Source of the DNA: UBA6398 sp963660485
GTDB lineage: Bacteria; Bacteroidota; Bacteroidia; Bacteroidales; Bacteroidaceae
Assembly: GCA_963660485.1 (NCBI GenBank)
Contig: CAVKYH010000001.1
Span: 1-64,000, forward strand
Length of the DNA stretch: 64,000 nt
Direction: 5' to 3'
A model generated the notes under the pieces. That model searched no databases, was not told where the DNA came from, and saw nothing but the letters and a program-made list of their open reading frames with translations. Each line of letters begins with the position of its first letter. Position 1 is the stretch's first letter. Of the stretch, positions 57,810 to 64,000 are shown piece after piece. The translations under genes were made by a program, and so were the position numbers.

Positions 57810-59189
57810 ATGGATTTGAATGATATAAAAGCAGTATATTTCATTGGTATAGGTGGTATCGGAATGAGCGCAATTGCGCGTTATTTCCTCTCGAGGGAAA
57901 CCCCTGTGGGTGGCTACGACAAAACTCCTTCTGTGCTTACGGAACGATTGAAATCCGAGGGCGCGAAAATCTTGTACGATGACGATCCCGATGAGATTTC
58001 TTCGGAATTCAAAAATCCGAGAAACACTTTGGTGGTTTACACACCTGCTATTCCCGCCGACAACAAAGTGCTTGGCTATTTCAGGAATATGGCTTATGAT
58101 GTGGTTAAACGTGCCCAGGTTTTGGGCACATTGACTCGTGCTTACCGCGGATTATGCGTAGCCGGAACGCATGGAAAGACCACTACGTCAACTATGGCCG
58201 CACATATTATTCACCAAAGTCATGTGGGGTGCAACGCTTTTCTCGGCGGAATCTCGAAAAACTATGGCACAAACTATCTGCTCAATTCGTCAAGCCCTTA
58301 TGTGGTGATTGAAGCCGACGAATACGACCATTCTTTCCATCAGCTCACTCCTTATGCCTCGGTTATAACGGCTGTTGACGCAGACCATCTTGATATCTAC
58401 GGAACACATGAGGCTTATATCGAAAGTTTCGAGAAATATACTTCACTTATCCGCAAAGGCGGGGCACTCGTGATACACAAGAATCTGGAATTGAATCCGC
58501 AGCTCAAAGACGGAGTGCGCCTTTACACTTACAGTATAGAAGATGGCGATTTCCATGCAGAGAATATCAGAATCGGCAACGGTACAATCATGTTTGATTT
58601 TGTTTCTCCGTTGGGAAAAATCACCAATGTCGATTTGGGCGTGCCTGTATACGTGAACATTGAAAACGGCATCGCAGCTATGGCTCTTGCTCAGATAGCT
58701 GGTGTTTCTCCCGATGACATTCGTGAAGGAATGCGTACTTTCTCGGGTGTGGAACGTAGGTTTGATATAAAAATTAAAACAGACAAAATCGTACTTATAA
58801 GCGACTACGCCCATCACCCAAAGGAAATAGAACAGTGTATAAAGTCTGTGCGCAAAGTATTCTCAGGTCGCAAAATTGCCGCAATATTCCAGCCGCATTT
58901 GTATTCCCGTACCCGTGATTTCTATAAGGATTTCGCAAATAGCTTGTCCCTTCTCGACGAAGTGGTGCTTACTGAAATTTATCCGGCTCGCGAAAGACTT
59001 ATTCCGGGAATTACAAGCCGTTTGATTTACGACAATCTTCGCCCCGATATGACGAGACGCATTATTCGCAAGGACGAAGTGCTTGACGTTGTGCGCAGCA
59101 TGGATGTTGATGTTCTGTTGATTCTTGGCGCCGGAGATTTGGATAATATGACTCCGGAAATAACAAAAATCCTACTACCTCGCAGTTGA
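57810..59189 (+). CDS. murC: UDP-N-acetylmuramate-L-alanine ligase
   Basis: A 459-residue Mur ligase adding L-Ala to UDP-MurNAc. It has YFIGIGGIGMSAIARYFL (UDP-binding), VAGTHGKTTTSTMAAH (ATP P-loop), EADEYDHSFHQL and ISDYAHHPKEIEQ in the C-terminal domain. It is 29 bp after murG and 8 bp before ftsQ. Confidence 0.98.
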   Translation: MDLNDIKAVYFIGIGGIGMSAIARYFLSRETPVGGYDKTPSVLTERLKSEGAKILYDDDPDEISSEFKNPRNTLVVYTPAIPADNKVLGYFRNMAYDVVKRAQVLGTLTRAYRGLCVAGTHGKTTTSTMAAHIIHQSHVGCNAFLGGISKNYGTNYLLNSSSPYVVIEADEYDHSFHQLTPYASVITAVDADHLDIYGTHEAYIESFEKYTSLIRKGGALVIHKNLELNPQLKDGVRLYTYSIEDGDFHAENIRIGNGTIMFDFVSPLGKITNVDLGVPVYVNIENGIAAMALAQIAGVSPDDIREGMRTFSGVERRFDIKIKTDKIVLISDYAHHPKEIEQCIKSVRKVFSGRKIAAIFQPHLYSRTRDFYKDFANSLSLLDEVVLTEIYPARERLIPGITSRLIYDNLRPDMTRRIIRKDEVLDVVRSMDVDVLLILGAGDLDNMTPEITKILLPRS

Positions 59190-59197
59190 AAAGATAG

Positions 59198-59923
59198 ATG
59201 AAAAGTCTGCTTAAAATATTATTGCTCCTAATATTGATGGTCTATTTGGGATTGGCCGTAACGGTGTTCAACAATCCCGAAGTACGCCAGCATTGCACGG
59301 CTGTAGATGTTGTTGTAAAGGATAGCGATGTAGCCGGATTTATCACACCGTCGGAAATTCGTATGCTTTTACGTGAAGCAAAAGTTTATCCGATAGGTAA
59401 AAAAATGAACGGAATAGATTGCGGACAAATAGAGAACGTGCTTGCAAAGAATCCGTTTATAGATAATGTAACGAGCTATAAAACAGCAGGCGGACATGTA
59501 TACGTAACAGTAAGTCAGCGTCTGCCGGTAATGAGAATCATTGCCGACAACGGCGATAACTATTATATTGACACGAGGGGAAAGATAATGCCACACATGC
59601 ACTATTCCGCAGATTTGGTGGTAGCTACTGGTAAGATTACACAGAAATATGCCCACGCAAAATTGTTGCCGTTGGGCAAACTCCTTAAATACGATAAATT
59701 TTGGGACAACCAAATAGAGCAGATAAATGTTGACAGTGTAGGAAACGTGGAGATGTATCCAAGGGTAGGAGAGCATGTCATATATATAGGGCAACCCGTT
59801 GGAGTTTCGCAAAAGTTGAAGCGGTTGAAAACATTTTACTCGCAAGTTCTTAGCCAAGTGGGTTGGAACAAGTATTCCAAAATAGATTTAGAATACGACA
59901 ATCAGATAATATGTAAGAAATAA
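59198..59923 (+). CDS. ftsQ: cell division protein FtsQ
   Basis: A 241-residue bitopic membrane protein with an N-terminal membrane helix (LKILLLLILMVYLGLAVTVF), then a POTRA-like domain (about 30-105: VVVKDSDVAGFITPSEIRMLL, IDNVTSYKTAGGHVYVTVSQRLPVM). The Bacteroidota FtsQ is short. Position between murC and ftsA confirms the call, which by sequence alone would be weaker. Confidence 0.92.
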   Translation: MKSLLKILLLLILMVYLGLAVTVFNNPEVRQHCTAVDVVVKDSDVAGFITPSEIRMLLREAKVYPIGKKMNGIDCGQIENVLAKNPFIDNVTSYKTAGGHVYVTVSQRLPVMRIIADNGDNYYIDTRGKIMPHMHYSADLVVATGKITQKYAHAKLLPLGKLLKYDKFWDNQIEQINVDSVGNVEMYPRVGEHVIYIGQPVGVSQKLKRLKTFYSQVLSQVGWNKYSKIDLEYDNQIICKK

Positions 59924-59932
59924 ACAAGCAAT

Positions 59933-61375
59933 ATGGCTACAAATAATATAGAGGACAATTTAATAGCTGCCATTGAAATCGGCTCGTCGAAAATCACAGG
60001 TATGATAGGGGGACGAATGGCAGACAGCAGCATACAAATCAAAGCGTTTGCCCAAGAAGATTCTTCTGCGTTTATTCGTCGGGGAATGGTTTGTAATGTT
60101 GACCAAACCACAGAGTGTCTCAAAAAGATTAAGCTGCAATTGGAAAATTCCGTCAAGCGCAGACTTTCAAACGTGTATGTTTGTATTGGTGGGCAAAGCC
60201 TACATTCGATGCTCAATAAAGTTGCCCGAGAATTTGATGTAGAGACAAAAATTACACAGGAAATAGTAAATGATTTATATGAAGAGGATCGTCAAATTGC
60301 TGTTTCTGATTATTGGCTTACCAAAATAATTCCACAAGACTATTACGGAGGTAACCAACGGCTAACATCTTCAACTTCGGTAGCAGGAGTCGTTACCAAC
60401 AAAATAGAGGGTAATTTTCTGAACATATATTACAGACATAAATTCTATGAACTTATAAAGGAATGCCTTAACAATGCCGGGTTTAAGAATGTGGAATATA
60501 TGATGACCCCGATTGTTTTGGGAGACAGTTTGCTTAGTATGGACGCTATGCGTACTGGCTGTGTGCTTGTGGACTTTGGTAAAGATACGACGTCTGTTGC
60601 AATATATTCTTCAAAGCTTCTCCGTCGTTTGGCAGTGATTCCAATCGGAGCAGGGAATATCACGAAAGATATTGCATCGGTGTTCAAAATAGAAGAAAGC
60701 GAAGCCGAAGAATTGAAGTGCCAATATGGTTCGGCTTTTTCTGACAAAGAGACAATGGAAGCTGATGCCGATAAAAAATACAATCTCAAAGATGGTCGCG
60801 AGATAAAAGCCCGTGAACTTGCAGAGATTGTAGAGGCTCGTATTGAGGAGATCCTTGTAAATGTAGAGGAACAAATTAAACGTTCAGGCCTTAAAGCGGA
60901 TAATGATTTGATTAGCGGCGCTGTTCTTACGGGTGGCGGTGCGAATCTTCGCGATTTGAACAAGGCATTCAAGCAGTTTACGCAAATAGGAACTGAGAAG
61001 ATAAAGTTTGCAAAGACTTTCAGTATTCCTGTAAATTCAAAATTCGCAGAAATAAAGAAGGCGGAAGGAATGTTGAATGGTATCCTTTCTGCGATAGCAC
61101 AAGGCAAGGAAAATTGTGTAGGCGAAGAAATTCGCGAAAATGACGGATTGTTTGGTGGAGATGAAGTTCAAGGTGAAAGCGGAAGCCAATTGATAGAAAA
61201 TACTGATGACGGAGATAATGTTAAGAAACTTAATAAACATGATGATCCGGAAATACAAAAAAAATCGGAGCCTCAAGAACCAAAGAAACCGAGCGCATTG
61301 AAGAGATCTTGGGAAAAGTTGAAAGAATTGGCCCAAAAGCTTGTAGAACCAGAGGACTCGGAAACAGAAAAGTAA
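59933..61375 (+). CDS. ftsA: cell division protein FtsA
   Basis: A 480-residue actin-like ATPase: AIEIGSSKITGMIG (phosphate 1), VLVDFGKDTTSVAIY (phosphate 2), AVLTGGGANLRDL. The last 90 residues are a Lys/Glu-rich linker that ends with a likely membrane-binding amphipathic helix (KRSWEKLKELAQKLV). It tethers FtsZ to the membrane. Confidence 0.97.
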   Translation: MATNNIEDNLIAAIEIGSSKITGMIGGRMADSSIQIKAFAQEDSSAFIRRGMVCNVDQTTECLKKIKLQLENSVKRRLSNVYVCIGGQSLHSMLNKVAREFDVETKITQEIVNDLYEEDRQIAVSDYWLTKIIPQDYYGGNQRLTSSTSVAGVVTNKIEGNFLNIYYRHKFYELIKECLNNAGFKNVEYMMTPIVLGDSLLSMDAMRTGCVLVDFGKDTTSVAIYSSKLLRRLAVIPIGAGNITKDIASVFKIEESEAEELKCQYGSAFSDKETMEADADKKYNLKDGREIKARELAEIVEARIEEILVNVEEQIKRSGLKADNDLISGAVLTGGGANLRDLNKAFKQFTQIGTEKIKFAKTFSIPVNSKFAEIKKAEGMLNGILSAIAQGKENCVGEEIRENDGLFGGDEVQGESGSQLIENTDDGDNVKKLNKHDDPEIQKKSEPQEPKKPSALKRSWEKLKELAQKLVEPEDSETEK

Positions 61376-61462
61376 TATTTCTGAATCTTAGAAAGTCTTA
61401 TCCTTTAAGAATTATTTTTTGATACGACAATCTTATAACTAAAAAAGTAGCAAACAATATAT

Positions 61463-62794
61463 ATGGCAAGAGACGAACAGCAAATGGTAGATTTTGCATT
61501 CAATACAGGAAATCCTCACATTATAAAGGTGATCGGTGTGGGTGGCGGCGGCGGAAACGCTGTGAACCACATGTATCAAACGGGAATACACGATGTGAGT
61601 TTTGTAGTCTGCAACACAGACGCGCAAGCTCTTGAGGATTCTCCGGTTCAGGTTAAAGTGCAATTGGGAAGCGAAGGACTTGGCGCCGGCAACATTCCCG
61701 AGAAAGCACGCCATGCTGCCGAAGAGAGTATAGAGTCTATAGACAAGATGCTGTCCGACGGTACAAAAATGGTATTTATCACCGCAGGAATGGGGGGCGG
61801 AACAGGAACGGGTGCAGCACCTATAATTGCCCACGAAGCGAAAAGTAAAAACATTCTTACGATAGGAATAGTTACCATACCTTTTCAATTTGAAGGCAAT
61901 CGCAAGATTGATCAGGCGCTTGACGGTGTAGAGGAGATTTCTAAAAACGTAGATGCGTTGCTTGTGGTGAACAATGAACGTTTGCGCGAGATATATCCGG
62001 GATTTACCATTAGTGATGCTTTCGGACGTGCCGACGACACTCTCACCCTTGCGGCGCGAAGCATTGCAGAAATCATTACTACCCACGGGAAGATAAACCT
62101 TGATTTCAACGATGTGTGTACTGTGTTGCGCAATGGCGGTGTAGCGATAATGAGTACTGGTACTGGTGAAGGTGAATTCCGTGTTAAAGGGGCAATTGAT
62201 GATGCGCTCAATTCTCCGTTGCTCAACAACAATGATATTTTTGATGCAAAGAAAGTTTTGCTTTATATCTATTGTTCTGAAAAGCCCGAAGACACCATCA
62301 CTATGGAAGAAATGAACGAGGTGCACGACTTTATGAGTAAATTCGGCAGGAACTTCGAGGTAAAATGGGGTATAGCTTTCGACCCGTCGCTTGGCAAACA
62401 AGTGAAAATTACTGTGCTTGCTTCGGGCTTCGGTCTTAACGATGTGCCATACATGGAAGAATATCTCCGCCGTACAGGAGAAAGCGATTCGGAACGTGCG
62501 GCTCAAGTTGCAGAGGAAGAAGAGAAGAAAGCCGAACGCCGTAAGAAATTTGGCTATGGAGAAACCAACCGCGAGGGTTCTTACCGTCGTCCTCATCACG
62601 TATTCCGGTTCAATGATGTGGATATAGATAATGACGATATCATATCTATGGTGGAACAAACTCCTACCGTAAACCGCAGCAGCGCAATGTTGCGCCGCAT
62701 ATATGAAAAAAACTACGGCGGAGCTCCTATGGAAATTTCCCAAGAAGAGACCTCTGCACAAAAAACTCAAGGAACAATAACATTCAATAGCTAA
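61463..62794 (+). CDS. ftsZ: cell division protein FtsZ
   Basis: A 443-residue tubulin-like GTPase: GVGGGGGNAVNHMYQ, the G-box GMGGGTGTGAAPIIAHEA and the conserved NDVCTVLRNGGVAIMSTG. After the core at about 330 comes a charged linker, then the short C-terminal tail. It is separated from ftsA by 87 bp, so it may also have its own promoter. Confidence 0.98.
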   Translation: MARDEQQMVDFAFNTGNPHIIKVIGVGGGGGNAVNHMYQTGIHDVSFVVCNTDAQALEDSPVQVKVQLGSEGLGAGNIPEKARHAAEESIESIDKMLSDGTKMVFITAGMGGGTGTGAAPIIAHEAKSKNILTIGIVTIPFQFEGNRKIDQALDGVEEISKNVDALLVVNNERLREIYPGFTISDAFGRADDTLTLAARSIAEIITTHGKINLDFNDVCTVLRNGGVAIMSTGTGEGEFRVKGAIDDALNSPLLNNNDIFDAKKVLLYIYCSEKPEDTITMEEMNEVHDFMSKFGRNFEVKWGIAFDPSLGKQVKITVLASGFGLNDVPYMEEYLRRTGESDSERAAQVAEEEEKKAERRKKFGYGETNREGSYRRPHHVFRFNDVDIDNDDIISMVEQTPTVNRSSAMLRRIYEKNYGGAPMEISQEETSAQKTQGTITFNS

Positions 62795-62798
62795 AACA

Positions 62799-63248
62799 AT
62801 GGCACTATTCGACCAAATAAGTAAGGACATAATGGCTGCAATGAAAGCGCACGACAAGGTGCGCCTCGAAGCATTGCGCAACATCAAAAAGAACTTTATT
62901 GAGGCAAAAACGGCTCCCGGTGCAAACGATGAGTTGCCCGATGACAAGGCTCTGAAAATTCTTGCAAAACTTGCAAAGCAGGGCAAGGATACGGCTGCGT
63001 TGTATCGCCAGCAAAACCGTCCCGACCTTGCCGAAGAGGAAGAAGCACAGGCAAATGTGATAGAGGAATATATGCCCAAGCCTCTCTCAGACGAGGAAAT
63101 CGAGAAAGAAGTAAAGGCGATTGTGGAGCAGACCGGTGCAAGTTCCATGCGTGATATGGGAAAGGTCATGGGCATTGCGTCGAAAACTCTTGCCGGAAAA
63201 GCCGATGGCAAAAAGATTTCCGATATTGTGAAGAAGCTTCTCGCTTAA
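62799..63248 (+). CDS. GatB/YqeY-domain protein
   Basis: A 149-residue helical protein (MALFDQISKDIMAAMKAHDKVRLEALRNIKKNF, EEEEAQANVIEEYMPKPLSDEEIE, GKVMGIASKTLAGKADGK) matching the YqeY family related to the C-terminal part of GatB, which binds tRNA. Its function in bacteria is unclear. It follows ftsZ by 4 bp, probably in the same transcript, and a terminator follows. Confidence 0.95.
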   Translation: MALFDQISKDIMAAMKAHDKVRLEALRNIKKNFIEAKTAPGANDELPDDKALKILAKLAKQGKDTAALYRQQNRPDLAEEEEAQANVIEEYMPKPLSDEEIEKEVKAIVEQTGASSMRDMGKVMGIASKTLAGKADGKKISDIVKKLLA

Positions 63249-63271
63249 CCACAAGGGGAATCGTTATGATA

Positions 63272-63306
63272 CACCGCCCTGCAATATAAATGCGGGGCGG
63301 TTTTTT
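63272..63306 (+). terminator. terminator of the division cluster
   Basis: Stem ACCGCCCTGCA with TGCGGGGCGGT around a 7-base A/T loop, followed by T6. The 63307-63527 gap contains no recognisable gene. Confidence 0.92.
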
Positions 63307-63527
63307 GTGCTTGCAAGCGATGTGGTGCAATGCAAAATGCTCTTTTTTGCCGCTTTTTTGCGCCAGAAAACGCCTAATATTTGACTTTGCTTCGATTTTC
63401 TTGGGATTTGCTTTGCGCGTATTGCATTTTTTTTCTACATTCGTAGTTACTAAGCGTTGGGAAAGCGGGTTTTGGTGCAGCGCGTCCCAATATTAAAAAC
63501 AATACTAACCATTAAAATTTTCCGACC

Positions 63528-64000
63528 ATGGACGAAGAATCCAACCAACTGACAGGGAGTTTGCGTATCAGCAAACTCGTAGAATTTCTAATTGCTTTGG
63601 CTATCACCGTTATCGTATGGAATTTGCCTTCATCGGTATTTGGTATCGACGGGCTTACGGTAGTGCAACAACGAGTTATAGCCATTTTTGTTTTTGCCAC
63701 CATTATGTGGCTCACCGAATCCATTCCCGCTTGGGCAACATCGCTTTCTATCATAACGATAATGCTGCTCACGCTTTCAAACAACAGTTTCGCGTTTTTC
63801 CGGGACGACTCGGGCGGAAACCTTGGCGTTTTGTTGAAGTCGAAAGACATCATGGCTACGTTTGCCGACCCTATAATAATTCTGTTTCTCGGCGGATTTG
63901 TAATGGCAATAGCTGCCACGAAATCCGGTCTTGATTTCCGTTTGGCGCGAACCCTGCTCAAACCGTTCGGGCACGATAGCGAAAAAGTTCTACTTGGTTT
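63528..64000 (+). CDS. SLC13/DASS-type anion transporter, truncated by the window end
   Basis: Reading from ATG 63528 (MDEESNQLTGSLRISKLVEF) the frame stays open to the end of the window (157 codons). It encodes hydrophobic segments LIALAITVIVWNLP, RVIAIFVFATIMWLTESIPAWATSLSIITIMLL and PIIILFLGGFVMAIAATKSGLDFRLARTLL. The WLTESIP and FLGGFVMAIAATKSGLDFRLA patterns are those of DASS sodium/dicarboxylate or sulfate transporters. The substrate is unknown and the 3' end is missing. Confidence 0.88.
   Translation, partial: MDEESNQLTGSLRISKLVEFLIALAITVIVWNLPSSVFGIDGLTVVQQRVIAIFVFATIMWLTESIPAWATSLSIITIMLLTLSNNSFAFFRDDSGGNLGVLLKSKDIMATFADPIIILFLGGFVMAIAATKSGLDFRLARTLLKPFGHDSEKVLLG

Noticed and set aside
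61439..63211. 590-codon minus-strand frame opposite ftsZ and yqeY
   Set aside because: Antisense shadow of two certain genes.

Overview
The window reads as a chromosomal segment of a bacterium of the order Bacteroidales (phylum Bacteroidota). The evidence is the murG-murC-ftsQ-ftsA-ftsZ-yqeY block, a PorQ-like type IX secretion gene, a TonB-dependent receptor, SCSDD-type lipoprotein signals, BACON and M60 domains, and promoters of the Bacteroidales form TTTG-N19/20-TAnnTTTG in place of classical -35/-10 boxes. Genus cannot be fixed by reading. All family names come from motifs recognised by eye; nothing was searched.

Layout. 1-5.2 kb: a TonB-dependent receptor with a small heavy-metal-associated protein, diverging from a family 2 glycoside hydrolase. 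5.3-21.9 kb: a complete type III CRISPR-Cas locus. It is one 13-gene minus-strand operon (cas10, several RAMP/Cas7/Cas5-like subunits, a TIGR04423-like protein, cas6, a Card1/Can2-like nuclease, a Csx1-like CARF-HEPN protein, a RecD-like helicase, cas1, a CRISPR-associated primase-polymerase, cas2) and a divergent plus-strand array of 11 repeats and 10 spacers. 21.9-27.3 kb: an AEC-type permease, an M60 (enhancin-like) metallopeptidase and a leucine-rich-repeat protein. 27.7-33.4 kb: a di-iron (RIC/ScdA-like)-LuxR fusion regulator diverging from a porin-imelysin-dihaem oxidoreductase operon. 33.6-48.7 kb: metabolic and envelope genes (DUF4301, GH127-like, serine dehydratase, DNA glycosylase, Gfo/Idh/MocA oxidoreductase, phosphodiesterase, HD hydrolase, pyrF, a two-component system, PAP2). 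49-55.3 kb: aquaporin, porQ-cmk-ispH, tonB, a polyprenyl synthase, tatD and tRNA-Ser. 55.7-64 kb: a second phosphodiesterase, the division cluster and a truncated SLC13-type transporter.

Three observations stand out. First, cas10 is split by a run of exactly 14 G (coding strand). Any length divisible by three (12, 15, 18) would restore one 495-497-residue protein, so the locus looks like a slipped-strand ON/OFF switch for type III immunity, currently OFF, unless it is a sequencing error. Second, twelve intergenic sites carry arrays of 21-bp units (two helical turns). Each unit is an A/T linker plus a roughly 12-bp word from a small shared vocabulary used in both orientations. A thirteenth array lies in frame inside a cas gene. 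Third, two of these arrays form an 89-bp perfect direct repeat that brackets exactly the CRISPR-Cas locus.

How the CRISPR genes fit together (inference from family knowledge): Cas6 processes the array transcript, the RAMP proteins build the RNA-guided complex around Cas10, and Cas10 makes cyclic oligoadenylate through its GGDD palm. The Card1-like DNase/RNase and the Csx1-like HEPN RNase would be the second-messenger effectors. Cas1, Cas2, the Prim-Pol and the helicase form the spacer-acquisition side.
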